Below the pieces are notes generated by a model. It did no database searches. It was not told the DNA's origin and saw nothing but the letters and a program-made list of their open reading frames with translations. Position numbers and translations under genes: made by a program. Positions 17,907-28,334 of a stretch of DNA of 64,000 nt are shown here, piece by piece. The number at the start of each line of letters is the position of its first letter. The stretch's first letter is position 1. Origin of the DNA: JACMLD01 sp044223995 (GTDB lineage: Bacteria; Bacteroidota; Bacteroidia; Chitinophagales; Chitinophagaceae); contig JBGALE010000009.1 in assembly GCA_044223995.1 (NCBI GenBank), forward strand, positions 124,001 through 188,000. Reading direction: 5' to 3'.

Positions 17907-19403
17907 CTATGCTCCTTCAGAATGAAGCGCCAGGTAAACTCCATTGGTCCAGCCGAAACCATCCTGGTTGGGGTATTCGCCGCCACCGGCATGGGCATTG
18001 TTATCAGTTACATTGTATTTTTCCATCATTTTGCCAGTGGCCTCGTATGTTTTTTCATTCGTAGTCATCCAGCGTTTGCGGACCTCTGCAGCGAGGCGGG
18101 GAAACAGGTAATTTTTTAAACCTTTATAAGTAATCCACTGAAGCGGGGCCCAGCCATTGGGTGCGTCCCATTGCTGGCCGGTTTGTGTAAGCGTTGTCCG
18201 TACGCCGCCTGTTTGCAGGAAAGATGATTCCGTAACGGTTGCCACATGTTTTGCCTGATCAGGGCTGGCAATAAAAAAATACAGCGGAAATAAAGCAGCC
18301 AGTGTGTAACTATTGGTTGTTTGCTGCGCGGTAAAATGATAATCAAAATAAAATCCGTTTTCCCGGCTCCAGCAATACTGGTTGATGGCATTCTTTCTTT
18401 TCTCTGCCCTTTCGCCCAGTTGTTCTGCCAGCACAGGTTTGTTTTGGAATGTGTAGGCGCGGGAAAGTGATTGCTCGAGGAATACAAGGAGGCAATTTAA
18501 ATCAACAGGTATAAGATCGGTCGTACAAATGGTTTCCATTTTATTTTCATCTGCAAACCAGCGGCTGCTGAAATCCCATCCGGATTCTGCAGCAGCTCTT
18601 ACATGGCGGTACACTGCCGCAGTATCATTGCCTGATTTTTTTGCCAGCTCAATATCTTCTGCATAGGCTTCTGGTCTCGGTGAATCCTGATCGTCCCAAT
18701 AGCGGTTTAAAACAGACTGATCCTGCATCCTGACTACTCTGCGATAAACATCGCCGGGTTTTGAAATGCTGCTTTCACCATCCATCCAGAAAGCATATTC
18801 TTTTTCCAGTTGTGGTAAAAACCTGTTAAACACGTCGTCCCCTTTTTCTTCTGCCAGCAGTGAAACCATCAGTGCAAAAAAAGGTGGCTGCGATCGTCCG
18901 AGATAATAGCTGCGGTTTCCATTCGGTATAAAGCCGATGGTATCGATAAGGTATGCAAAATTGCTGATCATATCTTCTATGATATCGATACGCTTTGATA
19001 CCCGTAACCCCAGCATTGTGAAGTAGCTGTCCCAGTAATAAATTTCACGGAACCTGCCACCAGGTACAATGTATGGATGAGGCAAAGGGATTAATGTGCC
19101 GCCGGTATTGCCAGGTTTTCTGAGCAATTCATTCCACAGATCCTGTAAATGTTTAATAATGGGTTTATTGGCCGACTGGTAAACAGAAGCCTGTTCGGGG
19201 GGAAGAATAAAATGCTGGCCAACGAATGCCTTTAGATCGAAGCCAATGGTATTTTTTTGACGCTCATATTCTTTCAGGATCAGTGAAATATCTTTATTAG
19301 GAATACAATCAACAAAATACTTGGAATCGTGAAAGGTTTCTGCTGACTGAACATCGGAATACAATGAACCCAGGCTTTCAATTAAAAACATACTATCGGT
19401 CAT
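17907..19403 (-). CDS. treF: Trehalase (glycoside hydrolase family 37)
   Basis: 498 residues; hydrolyses alpha,alpha-trehalose to two glucose. Both family signatures are present: PGGRFREIYYWDSY at about 114-127 and QWDAPNGWAP near 410. The probable acid and base are the Asp in ESGWDFSSRW and the Glu in GGGEYPNQDGFGWTNG, by comparison with E. coli TreA. There is no signal peptide, so it should be cytoplasmic like TreF rather than periplasmic like TreA. It lies 30 bases downstream of a major-facilitator transporter on the same strand, which fits uptake followed by hydrolysis of trehalose. Confidence 0.93.
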   Translation of the reverse strand: MTDSMFLIESLGSLYSDVQSAETFHDSKYFVDCIPNKDISLILKEYERQKNTIGFDLKAFVGQHFILPPEQASVYQSANKPIIKHLQDLWNELLRKPGNTGGTLIPLPHPYIVPGGRFREIYYWDSYFTMLGLRVSKRIDIIEDMISNFAYLIDTIGFIPNGNRSYYLGRSQPPFFALMVSLLAEEKGDDVFNRFLPQLEKEYAFWMDGESSISKPGDVYRRVVRMQDQSVLNRYWDDQDSPRPEAYAEDIELAKKSGNDTAAVYRHVRAAAESGWDFSSRWFADENKMETICTTDLIPVDLNCLLVFLEQSLSRAYTFQNKPVLAEQLGERAEKRKNAINQYCWSRENGFYFDYHFTAQQTTNSYTLAALFPLYFFIASPDQAKHVATVTESSFLQTGGVRTTLTQTGQQWDAPNGWAPLQWITYKGLKNYLFPRLAAEVRKRWMTTNEKTYEATGKMMEKYNVTDNNAHAGGGEYPNQDGFGWTNGVYLALHSEGA

Positions 19404-19433
19404 AAAAATTATAAATACGTGTTGATGGTTGAA

Positions 19434-20672
19434 TCAGGTAGTTGGTTTATGTTTTGATTGGATGCGCCTGAACAGTGACAACAGCACCAGCAAAATAGTA
19501 ATTGGGATTAGCGAAAAGTAAAAGGCGTTTTGTCCTCCGTAGTGTTGAAATATGTTTCCGGTAATGATAGAACCTGTCGTTCCACCCAAGGCTGAAAAAA
19601 TTATAATAAGGCCAGACATAAGGCCATGTTTTTGTACGGGCAGGCTACTAAGAATAACCGAATTGATTGCAGGATAAATAGGTGCTATTAATAAACCAAT
19701 CATTGGAAATACAAAAGCTGCAAGCGGAGCCGTTGCCCATCCAGTTATCGGCTGGCCGGAAATATTTTTTGCAAGCGGTATTGCAACAAGTACGAGCGCC
19801 GCCGCCAATAACAGGCAAATGGAAAGTACGATAAACCAGTTTAATTTTTTCAGCAGCACCCCAGCCAGGAACCTTCCCAGTGCAGTAGAGCCTGCCAGGA
19901 TACTTGCCATTTGTATACTCAAAGCTGCAGGCAGCAGCAATACTTTATTATTAAATGTAGGCAGCCAGCTCATAATGCTCTGTTCGATCAGGACATAAAA
20001 AAATGCGCAGCCAATGAATACCAAAACAACCGGCTTTATCATCAATTCAAACATTTTACCGAAATCACGGCCTAAATTTGTTTCTTCCTTGTTTTTGACA
20101 GAGGACTCATCCAGGGGGGCACTTAACAGGAGTAAAAAGGCTATAAGTGAAATGCTGCCCAATAAGTAATATACTTTTAACCAACTGGTTGACTGGGGAT
20201 GATTGCTATCGACAAAATAGCCAAATATGAAATTGCAGGTGAGGATACCAATCATGAAAAAAGATTCGATAAAATTCATCAGGCTGATATGTTCCTTTTC
20301 GTTTTTTGTTACCAACCCAATTGTACTGTATACAGACATTTTAATCAATGCAAAACAGGATCCAATTGCAGCAAATAAAAGTTTTGTTGTGAGGAAACCG
20401 GCAGTAGACGGCATGATAAAGCATACAACAGCCATAAAGCCAAGTGCTATCAACATTGCCCTTTTATATCCGATTCGGGTGATGTAGGAAGAAACCAAAA
20501 AAGATACTGTTGCTATACTCAGGTCTTTAAATGCCTCCAGTACAGAAGCCGCACCCTGGGTTACGCCAAAATTATTTTGAACCTGTAAAATGACCGCGCC
20601 AACACTATTGAGCAGAATGGCAAAGACAAAATAGTTTAAAAAGAGCGATAGTTTAATTCTCCAGTTTTGCAT
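19434..20672 (-). CDS. MFS transporter, probably for trehalose
   Basis: 412 residues with about 12 membrane helices and a hydrophilic central loop near residues 195-215 (SSVKNKEETNLGRDF), the usual layout of major facilitator permeases. The family resemblance is to sugar transporters of the FucP/GlcP kind. It precedes the trehalase gene by 30 bases on the same strand and the two probably form one operon. Trehalose or a related disaccharide is therefore the likely substrate, but specificity is inferred from context only. Confidence 0.8.
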   Translation of the reverse strand: MQNWRIKLSLFLNYFVFAILLNSVGAVILQVQNNFGVTQGAASVLEAFKDLSIATVSFLVSSYITRIGYKRAMLIALGFMAVVCFIMPSTAGFLTTKLLFAAIGSCFALIKMSVYSTIGLVTKNEKEHISLMNFIESFFMIGILTCNFIFGYFVDSNHPQSTSWLKVYYLLGSISLIAFLLLLSAPLDESSVKNKEETNLGRDFGKMFELMIKPVVLVFIGCAFFYVLIEQSIMSWLPTFNNKVLLLPAALSIQMASILAGSTALGRFLAGVLLKKLNWFIVLSICLLLAAALVLVAIPLAKNISGQPITGWATAPLAAFVFPMIGLLIAPIYPAINSVILSSLPVQKHGLMSGLIIIFSALGGTTGSIITGNIFQHYGGQNAFYFSLIPITILLVLLSLFRRIQSKHKPTT

Positions 20673-20784
20673 TCTTTGGCAGTTAATTCAGTTAATAATA
20701 TGGCAGCTACGGGCGATGTATCACCGCGCCTGTTAAAGATAGCCAGAAATCAATGCAAAAAATCAGGGAAAGAGTCCCGCTTTG

Positions 20785-23700
20785 TTAAGATTCAATTCCG
20801 GGAATATATTTCTTCAAGACCGTGTCTATTTCTTCCAGGCGGAATGGTTTGGACACATAGTCGCTCATACCCGCTTCGATGCAGCGCTCACGATCCTCCT
20901 TCATGGCATCTGCTGTTAGTGCAATGATGGGCACTGTTGCAATAGGCGATTCCAATTGCCTGATCAATGATGTAGCGGTAAAGCCGTCCATTTCCGGCAT
21001 GTTTACATCCATGAATATCAGCGCAGGGCGGGCATCACTGAGTAGATGAATGGCTTCCTTACCATTACCAGCTTTGATAACGGTAAAACCCATTTTGCGC
21101 AGCACTTCTGTGATGAGCATCATATTCAATGGCTCATCTTCCACCACCATAATGATGGCTGTGCTGGTGAGCTTTTCAATTTTTATCCTGTCTGATTGTT
21201 CCGGTATTTCCGAAGAATGGTTATTAAATAAACTGAGCAGGGTTTGATTCAGTTCGGCGAGTTTAACCGGTTTTGATAAAAATGTATGAATACCTGTTTT
21301 TTCCGCCTCGTGCTGGTACATATTTTTTTCCAGTGAAGACAACATAAGTATAACAGGATGGTGCTGATCAGTTTGGCGCCTGTTAATTTCCTTCGCCAGC
21401 ATAATACCATCCATACCCGGCATGTGATGATCGGTGATAATAAGATCGTATGGCTGATGATTACTGTAAGAATGGTCTATGGATTGCAGGGCATCATCGC
21501 CATTGCTGCAAATGGTACAGGGCAATTGGAGATAATTAAATATACCCTGCATCAGTTCGCGGTTGGTTGCATTGTCGTCCACTACCAGTATGCGCTGCAG
21601 CCACGGTTTCTCATTCAGCACAACCAGCGGCTGTTCATTGACAACTTCCAGTGTCAGTTCGAAAGTAAACCTGCTGCCCATTCCTGTTTCACTGTCGGCC
21701 GTCAATGCACCACCCATCAATTCAGCCAGGCTTTTAGAGATGGTTAAACCCAAACCTGTTCCACCATATTTACGGGTGGTGGAAGAGTCAGCCTGTGTAA
21801 AGCTTTCAAATATCTTGATTAGTTTTTCCTTTGGAATACCAATGCCGGTATCTTTTACCTGTATACCGATATGGATAAATTTCCTGTCGTCTTTATAAAA
21901 CAGTTCTCCCGTTTTATATACCTGTACAAATATTTCACCCCTTTCGGTAAACTTAATGGCATTGCCCAGCAGGTTAACCAGTATCTGGCGAATGCGGACA
22001 GGGTCGCCATTAAACATAGCGGGCAATTGCGGATCAACCCAGAAAAGCATTTCAAGATTTTTCTCATAGGCTTTTACTAAAAGAAGATCGACTGTTTCTT
22101 CTACCAGGTCATTTAATTTGAAAGGAGTATTGTCGATAAATAATTTACCGGCTTCAATTTTTGAAAAATCTAGTATGTCATTGATGATATTCAGCAAGCC
22201 GAATGCAGATTTGCGTACATTTTGCAGATATTCTCTTTGCGCACGCTGCAAATCTGTTGTCAGCACCAGGTCGGTAAACCCTATGATACCATTCATAGGT
22301 GTCCGCAATTCATGGCTCATATTGGCCATAAATTCACTCTTTGCCTTGCTGGCCGTTTCAGCAACTTCTTTGGCCTTTACGATTTCCCTTTCCATTTCCT
22401 TTTGTTCAATGGAAGCAGCCAGTGTAGAAGCAAATGACTGCAGGATCGAAAACTCCGTTGGTGTCCAGGCCCTTTCCAGTTTGCATTCATTGAACGATAC
22501 AATACCCCAGAACCGGAAATTGGTAAATATCGGAACGAGGACAATCGATTTTACCTGGCGCTGCTCATATCTTTTCCTGCCATCGCTTTCCGGCAGGTCT
22601 TTTACCAGGGACGCATAGATTTCGTTTCTTTTTAGTGTTTCGAGAATGATATCTGTAAAACCCGGTTGCCAGAATTCCAGTTTGTCATTGAGGTATTCAA
22701 TCTCATCTTTATCGCTGCTCCATCTTACAATGCGGGTGGCACTTACACTGTTTTCTTCGGAACTGTTTTTATAAACATTGACCGCATCCACCTGCATTTT
22801 AATACCGAGCAGGTAGATGGCTTCACCAATGGCGGATTCCAAATCTTTATTGCTAATCAGTTGATGCGTAGCTTCGGCAACTGCCTGGAGCAACTGATCT
22901 TTTTTCCTCAGGTCATCTTCCACCTGTTTGAGTTCGGTGATATTGTGTGCAAACCCGAGTATGCCCCATACCTTACCCCTTTCATCCCGCAGCGGTACTT
23001 TTGTGGTACTGAAATAATGTAAAGCACCATCTACAATATTTGGCTCTTCAGCAATGTATTTGATTTGACCACTGCTGATGATCTCGTCTTCATCGGTCCA
23101 GAAACCGATGATGCCTTTTTCCTTATCACCTTTTACCACTTCTGCGGGGAAACCCAGTTCGATATCGTCTTTGCCTACCATTTCATGCGGCTTGAATTTT
23201 AACGAAGCAGCATGTGCTTTGTTGACCATCAGGAAACGGTGCTGCAAATCTTTTATAAATATCCAGTCGGGTGTGGAGTCGATAACGGTTCTCAGCAACT
23301 GTTCCGATTGCTTCATCTCCGAAAGCAGCATATTTTTTTGTGCCTCGGCTTTTTTGAGATCAGTAATATTGTGTGCAAACCCCAATACGCCCCATATCAC
23401 GCCAAACTGATCCTTGAGTGGTACTTTTACAATACTGAAATAGTGCATGTCACCATTTACCAATGCGCGTTCTTCGGGGATTACCTTGGTAATTCCATTT
23501 CTCAGCACTTCTTTGTCGTCGGCCCAAAAACCAAGAACACCCTTTTCTTTATTTCCTTTTACTTCATCTTCACCGAATCCAAGTTCCATATCATCTTTTC
23601 CCACAATTTCTGCGGGGGTCAGGCTAAGCATTTCAGCATAGGCTTTATTCACCATTAAATGACGGTGGCCACTGTCTTTAATAAAAATAAGATCGGGTGT

Positions 23701-25590
23701 TGAGTCAATCACGGTGCGGAACAGTTCTTCTGATTGCTTTACTTCAGCAAGCAGCTGATCTTTTTGTGCTTCTACTTTTTTCCGCTCTGTAATATTCCTC
23801 GAGGTACAGATTAGTTTTGCTACCGATCCGTTTTCACGAACTGGTTTGATAATGCTTTCCAGCCAGATATGCTCCCCGCTTTTGTGCAGCATACGGTAAC
23901 GAAGCACCAGCATATCTGCATTGTCAGGCGTTGGAGAATTTTCTTTTGGTACAAACCTGCCCTGATCTTCGGGGTGTACAAATTCAATAATACTGCGGCC
24001 CAGTACTTCATCGGGGCGGTAACCCAATACGGTTTTTACAGAAGGGGAAATATAACGGATCAGGGTATCCGGCGAGTGTACGCTGATGATGTCTTCGGAA
24101 TGCTCTGCAAGTAAACGGTATTGCTGTTCGCTTTCCTGCAGGGCCTGTTCAGCTTCCTTGGTTTTGGTAATATCCTGTGCTATACCAAAGCAGTGGTGTT
24201 CGTCTGCCACCTGCCCCTTGATATATATATAACGTTGTTGCTTTTGCAGGGTAATAATGCGGTAGGAGAATTTTGTCTCGTAGTTTTTGACCTCTTTGTG
24301 TTGAATTAATTTTTTTAGCTCTTCGAGTACCAGTGGAAGATCTTCTTTTACTACAAATTGCTGCAGGTAGGTTTCAAATGAAATATGTGTTGGATAGTCT
24401 TCACCAACTCCGAGCAATGCTTTGAATTCATTACTGATTTCCAATTCCTGCGTTATCATATTGTATTTCCATGAACCCATTTTTGCATAGTTCATCGCAT
24501 AAGTAAGTGTGTGGATGGCTTCTTCCTTGCTCTGCTGCGACACTACTTTTTCGGTTACGTCCACACCGATTCCCTGTATCTCGTTCACGAGGCCATCTTC
24601 ATTTGCCAGTGCAATGAACTCCCATTCGGTCCAAAGGAATTGTTTGCTGTTCTTTACCGGTTTGCGGATAAGTAATTTGTTTATTTTACCCGGATTGCTC
24701 CAGCAATCATCCGCTACCTGCTGGCAGCGAAGAATATCTTTTGTAAAAATGGTTGAATGATAGGGCGTATTGATCAATTCCGGAAACTCGTATCCAAAAG
24801 TTTTGAGAAATTCCGGATTGGCAAAAGTGAAATTGCCGTTTCGGTTCAACCGGATGACATAGTTGGTTTGTGAATTCAGGATGGAAGAAAGGTATTTTTT
24901 TTCCTGCAGCAGTTCTATCTTGGCCAGTTGTAATTGTGCAAGGTTGTTTTTGTTGCTCCTGAAAAGCGGTTCAATCACCAGCAGGCCAAGACAGCCCAGC
25001 GCGATGAGCAGGGATATAAATTTCCCGGTATTAATAGTAGCTGTTTGTTGTAGCATACTGTCCATAACAACGGCATATTGCGCTGATACATCTTCCATGA
25101 TGGGCAGCAGGCTGCTTTCATTTTTTCTCAATTCACGTATGTAGAGTGTGTTATTGAGATTGAGCAGCATAGTATCGGCGCTGGCTATTTCCGTACTGAT
25201 GGCGATGATGCTTTTGATATAAGGCTGTTCTCCGTTCAGCAGATCAGTGATGATCTTATTATTCGGGGGAGTTGGGGTATTGGGAATGGAAATTTCTTTC
25301 CGGAGGTATTTGTTTTGTTTTTCAAATTCCCTGGCAGAGCGATCCAACTGGCGGCGGATTTCAAACGATTCAGATTCTTTCAGGTTTCCGTTTAGCAGCA
25401 GCAATGATTCTTTAGTGATGCGCTGGCAAAGGGTAGCCTGGCTGCCGGAAATATTAACCACTTCAACCAGGTTCTCGTTTTCCTTGGATTTTATATAGAG
25501 CAGGTAATAAGCAAAGAAATTAAACAACAAAGCCACTGCAACAATTACAACGGCTACCCGCATCAGTTTCCGAAAATGTACGGTTGTCAT
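20785..25590 (-). CDS. Multi-PAS hybrid sensor histidine kinase with two receiver domains
   Basis: 1601 residues. A membrane helix (about 11-33), a helical extracytoplasmic domain resembling the PilJ/NarX-type nitrate sensor region, and a second helix (about 190-210) precede five PAS domains (about 230-875), a GAF domain (about 880-1040), HisKA with His in FMANMSHELRTPMNG, an HATPase domain (DTGIGIP, GGTGLGLTIS) and two C-terminal receivers with phospho-Asp in IITDHHMPGMDG and IFMDVNMPEMDG. PAS domains 4 and 5 are a tandem duplication. No histidine phosphotransfer domain or output domain is attached, so a separate phosphotransfer protein is likely needed. It is a single gene with no adjacent regulator. 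Confidence 0.93.
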   Translation of the reverse strand: MTTVHFRKLMRVAVVIVAVALLFNFFAYYLLYIKSKENENLVEVVNISGSQATLCQRITKESLLLLNGNLKESESFEIRRQLDRSAREFEKQNKYLRKEISIPNTPTPPNNKIITDLLNGEQPYIKSIIAISTEIASADTMLLNLNNTLYIRELRKNESSLLPIMEDVSAQYAVVMDSMLQQTATINTGKFISLLIALGCLGLLVIEPLFRSNKNNLAQLQLAKIELLQEKKYLSSILNSQTNYVIRLNRNGNFTFANPEFLKTFGYEFPELINTPYHSTIFTKDILRCQQVADDCWSNPGKINKLLIRKPVKNSKQFLWTEWEFIALANEDGLVNEIQGIGVDVTEKVVSQQSKEEAIHTLTYAMNYAKMGSWKYNMITQELEISNEFKALLGVGEDYPTHISFETYLQQFVVKEDLPLVLEELKKLIQHKEVKNYETKFSYRIITLQKQQRYIYIKGQVADEHHCFGIAQDITKTKEAEQALQESEQQYRLLAEHSEDIISVHSPDTLIRYISPSVKTVLGYRPDEVLGRSIIEFVHPEDQGRFVPKENSPTPDNADMLVLRYRMLHKSGEHIWLESIIKPVRENGSVAKLICTSRNITERKKVEAQKDQLLAEVKQSEELFRTVIDSTPDLIFIKDSGHRHLMVNKAYAEMLSLTPAEIVGKDDMELGFGEDEVKGNKEKGVLGFWADDKEVLRNGITKVIPEERALVNGDMHYFSIVKVPLKDQFGVIWGVLGFAHNITDLKKAEAQKNMLLSEMKQSEQLLRTVIDSTPDWIFIKDLQHRFLMVNKAHAASLKFKPHEMVGKDDIELGFPAEVVKGDKEKGIIGFWTDEDEIISSGQIKYIAEEPNIVDGALHYFSTTKVPLRDERGKVWGILGFAHNITELKQVEDDLRKKDQLLQAVAEATHQLISNKDLESAIGEAIYLLGIKMQVDAVNVYKNSSEENSVSATRIVRWSSDKDEIEYLNDKLEFWQPGFTDIILETLKRNEIYASLVKDLPESDGRKRYEQRQVKSIVLVPIFTNFRFWGIVSFNECKLERAWTPTEFSILQSFASTLAASIEQKEMEREIVKAKEVAETASKAKSEFMANMSHELRTPMNGIIGFTDLVLTTDLQRAQREYLQNVRKSAFGLLNIINDILDFSKIEAGKLFIDNTPFKLNDLVEETVDLLLVKAYEKNLEMLFWVDPQLPAMFNGDPVRIRQILVNLLGNAIKFTERGEIFVQVYKTGELFYKDDRKFIHIGIQVKDTGIGIPKEKLIKIFESFTQADSSTTRKYGGTGLGLTISKSLAELMGGALTADSETGMGSRFTFELTLEVVNEQPLVVLNEKPWLQRILVVDDNATNRELMQGIFNYLQLPCTICSNGDDALQSIDHSYSNHQPYDLIITDHHMPGMDGIMLAKEINRRQTDQHHPVILMLSSLEKNMYQHEAEKTGIHTFLSKPVKLAELNQTLLSLFNNHSSEIPEQSDRIKIEKLTSTAIIMVVEDEPLNMMLITEVLRKMGFTVIKAGNGKEAIHLLSDARPALIFMDVNMPEMDGFTATSLIRQLESPIATVPIIALTADAMKEDRERCIEAGMSDYVSKPFRLEEIDTVLKKYIPGIES

Positions 25591-25720
25591 GGTTTTTCTA
25601 TAGAGTTGGCCTTAATAACACATTTCTCCCCGCCTATATTGGGCAAAGGGATGTTTATTACATAAGGCTAAGGGTTTATTATTATATGACTGGGGGGAAG
25701 ACCAGCCAGTGTATTAATGC

Positions 25721-25749
25721 AAAACCCCTCCTGATATTGTTCAGAAGGG
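25721..25749 (-). terminator. Probable terminator after mqnC
   Basis: On the minus strand, CCCTTCTGA and TCAGGAGGG form a stem with one mismatch around a 6-base loop, followed by GTTTT. It lies about 30 bases after the stop of the gene at 25781. Confidence 0.45.
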
Positions 25750-25780
25750 ATCTTATTTGCATATTTATTGATGCAGGTTA

Positions 25781-26905
25781 TCAGTAGTTGATCACCTGTT
25801 CTTCGATGGTAGCGGGAATTTCCCTGAATTCGTATTGCTGGTTGCGCAATTGCGGTGTAAAACCTGCTTCGCGGATGGCTTCCTGGATACCTTTGTAGGT
25901 AAAACGGTGTGGCGCACCCGCAGCACTTACTACGTTTTCCTCGATCATGATCGATCCAAAGTCATTGGCGCCTGCATGAAGACATATCTGGGCCACCTGT
26001 TTGCCTACCGTCAGCCAGGATGCCTGTATGTTTTTGATATTGGGCAGCATGATTCTGCTCATGGCAATCATGCGTATATATTCTTCCGGCGTAGTGAGGT
26101 TATGAACGCCGCGTATTCTTGCCAGCAAAGTATCTACGTCCTGGAATGTCCAGGGAATAAAAGCAATAAAACCTTTCGTGCCATCTGGTTTCTTAGCCTG
26201 CACTTCCCTGATTTTTACCAGGTGTTCAAACCTTTCCTCGATCGTTTCCACATGACCAAACATCATGGTTGCGGAAGTGGTGAGGTTTAGTTTGTGCGCT
26301 TCCTGCATGATGGCCAGCCATTCTTCCGAGCCGCACTTTCCTTTACTAATCAGCCTCCGTACCCTGTCTACCAGGATTTCTGCACCGGGGCCGGGCAGTG
26401 AATCAAGACCGGCATCTTTCAGCGCCATCAACACTTCGCGGTGCGTGGATTTGGACAGCTTGGTGATATGCGCTACTTCGGGTGGCCCGAGTGCGTGCAA
26501 CTTCAGTGTGGGATATAATTTTTTTAACTGCCTGAAGAGGTCGACATAGAAATCAAGACCCAGTTCGGGGTGGTGGCCGCCCTGCAATAATAACTGCTCG
26601 CCACCATAGCGAAAGGTTTCATCGATTTTTACCTTATAGGTTGCTATATCGGTGATATAGGCATCTTCGTGACCGGGTACGCGATAGAAATTACAAAACT
26701 TACAATTGGCAACACACACATTGGTGGTATTCAGGTTCCGGTCAATAATCCACGTTACTTTTTCGTGCGGCACTTGTTTTTTCCTGAGTTCATTGGCAAT
26801 ACTCATCAGTTCGGTCAGGGGCGCTTCCCTGAATAAGTAAACGCCTTCTTCAACGCTCAGAAATTCAAAATTGAGTGCGCGCTGATATAAATCCTGTAGT
26901 TGCAT
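25781..26905 (-). CDS. mqnC: Cyclic dehypoxanthinyl futalosine synthase (radical SAM)
   Basis: 374 residues from the ATG at 26905; an in-frame TTG nine codons upstream is less likely. This radical-SAM enzyme cyclises dehypoxanthinyl futalosine in the futalosine route to menaquinone. The cluster cysteines are in NVCVANCKFCNFYR (CxxxCxxC). Other conserved blocks are LLQGGHHP, LPGPGAEIL, TTSATMMFGHVET, FIPWTFQ and GANDFGSIMIEENVVS, which fit MqnC rather than MqnE or CofH. The other mqn genes are not in this window, so the pathway is scattered, as is common in this phylum. Confidence 0.92.
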   Translation of the reverse strand: MQLQDLYQRALNFEFLSVEEGVYLFREAPLTELMSIANELRKKQVPHEKVTWIIDRNLNTTNVCVANCKFCNFYRVPGHEDAYITDIATYKVKIDETFRYGGEQLLLQGGHHPELGLDFYVDLFRQLKKLYPTLKLHALGPPEVAHITKLSKSTHREVLMALKDAGLDSLPGPGAEILVDRVRRLISKGKCGSEEWLAIMQEAHKLNLTTSATMMFGHVETIEERFEHLVKIREVQAKKPDGTKGFIAFIPWTFQDVDTLLARIRGVHNLTTPEEYIRMIAMSRIMLPNIKNIQASWLTVGKQVAQICLHAGANDFGSIMIEENVVSAAGAPHRFTYKGIQEAIREAGFTPQLRNQQYEFREIPATIEEQVINY

Positions 26906-26929
26906 AAACGAGATCGATTGGTCAACCAG

Positions 26930-26937
26930 CAAAAATA
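26930..26937 (-). promoter_or_regulatory. -7 box upstream of mqnC
   Basis: On the minus strand TATTTTTG matches TAnnTTTG exactly, 24 bases before the ATG at 26905. Its position supports that start rather than the TTG at 26932, which would lie inside the box. The -33 element is not clear. Confidence 0.45.
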
Positions 26938-27010
26938 CTGAAGGAAGACGGCACTACCGAAAATTGTATAAACGGGTTCCATAAATGGATATGAAGTTGT
27001 AATTTGTATA

Positions 27011-28285
27011 ATGCAGCCTTATTTAGAAAGGGCTTGTCTAAGAGTAACTACTTTTTGCCAAATCACGATAAACTGCTCAAGCGTGCGACGCAACGATTGC
27101 CCAATAGTGCTCATCCTGCTGGTTTCCTTATTGTTTTCATCCAAAACCCGGGCCCAGGAAGAATTTGTTCCGCCTCCGTCAAAATATATTACTTCCTTTC
27201 CTTTCCGCCAGTTCAGCGGTGGCGTGGTAGTAGTGAAAGCGAGAATTAACAATATCAAAGACACCCTCAATTTTATTTTGGATACCGGTAGTGGCGGTAT
27301 TTCGCTGGATTCCGTTACGGCTGCTGAACTGAAAATTAATGTAAAGCCTTCCGATAAAACCATACGCGGAATTGCGGGTATACGCTCCGTTAGTTTTGCC
27401 TATAAAAACACCTTGCAGTTGCCCGGCCTTTCGGTAGACAGTCTTGATTTTCATATCAATGATTATGATATACTAAGCAGTGTATATGGCGAGCATGTAG
27501 ACGGTATTATCGGTTACAGTTTCTTCAACCGGTACATCGTAAAAATTGACTATGACAGCATGAAGATCAGTGTATACTCAAAGGGCATAATGAAATATCC
27601 GCGCGGCGGCCATTTGCTGAAGCCACTACTGGTCAACCTGCTGATACAATCGGCCAGGATTACCGACCAGGACGAACGGATGGCTCGTTTTTACTTCGAT
27701 ACCGGTGCAGGCTTATGCCTCCTGCTGTCATCTGATTTTGTGGAAGACAGTACATTACTGAGCCCGAAAAGAAAAAAAGTAGTGACGCAGGTAGAAGGGC
27801 TTGGTGGCAAAAAGCAAATGTTGCTGACAACAGTCAAAGAATTCAGGCTGGGCCCCTACAAGTTTAGGCATGTCCCTGCCTATATTTTTGAAGACGAGTT
27901 CAATGTTACTTCCTATCCCTACCTGGGGGGATTGATCGGCAATGATCTGCTGCGGCGGTTTAATGTGATATTGAATTATGAAAAAAGAGATGTTTATATC
28001 ATCCCCAATTCACATTACCGGGATATGTTTGATTATTCCTATACAGGCCTGAATTTCTATGTTATCAGCAATGAAGTAGTGATAACGGATGTAATGACCG
28101 GCTCTCCGGCAGAAGCAGCGGGTTTCAAGGCGGGAGATATCATCATGGCAGTGGACAACAACTTCAGTAAGAATATACAGGTATATAAATCCCTTCTTCA
28201 AAACGCAGGTGACAAGGTAAGAATACTCATCATGCGCAAAAATGAACCGCTTTTGTTATCCCTGAGGGTGAAAAGTATTTTCTAG
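27011..28285 (+). CDS. Exported aspartyl protease with PDZ domain
   Basis: 424 residues if started at the ATG at 27011. A GTG at 27083 gives a better signal peptide (RRND, then CPIVLILLVSLLF, ending at RAQ) and may be the true start. Two retropepsin/pepsin-like lobes each carry a DTG triad: ILDTGSGGIS (Asp91, ATG numbering) and YFDTGAGLCL (Asp230). The C-terminal 80 residues are a PDZ domain (SPAEAAGFKAGDIIMAVDNN). A periplasmic protease that docks substrates through PDZ is the likely role. It is divergent from mqnC and begins a plus-strand run reaching 36.5 kb. Confidence 0.85.
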   Translation: MQPYLERACLRVTTFCQITINCSSVRRNDCPIVLILLVSLLFSSKTRAQEEFVPPPSKYITSFPFRQFSGGVVVVKARINNIKDTLNFILDTGSGGISLDSVTAAELKINVKPSDKTIRGIAGIRSVSFAYKNTLQLPGLSVDSLDFHINDYDILSSVYGEHVDGIIGYSFFNRYIVKIDYDSMKISVYSKGIMKYPRGGHLLKPLLVNLLIQSARITDQDERMARFYFDTGAGLCLLLSSDFVEDSTLLSPKRKKVVTQVEGLGGKKQMLLTTVKEFRLGPYKFRHVPAYIFEDEFNVTSYPYLGGLIGNDLLRRFNVILNYEKRDVYIIPNSHYRDMFDYSYTGLNFYVISNEVVITDVMTGSPAEAAGFKAGDIIMAVDNNFSKNIQVYKSLLQNAGDKVRILIMRKNEPLLLSLRVKSIF

Positions 28286-28334
28286 CCTTATTTATCCCAC
28301 ACTTAGTAAATTGCCGGTTCTATAAAAGAATGGC

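Noticed and set aside
25591..25780. Intergenic region between the hybrid kinase and mqnC as a riboswitch
   Set aside because: Only the simple hairpin at 25721-25749 is evident; no structured aptamer pattern could be recognised.
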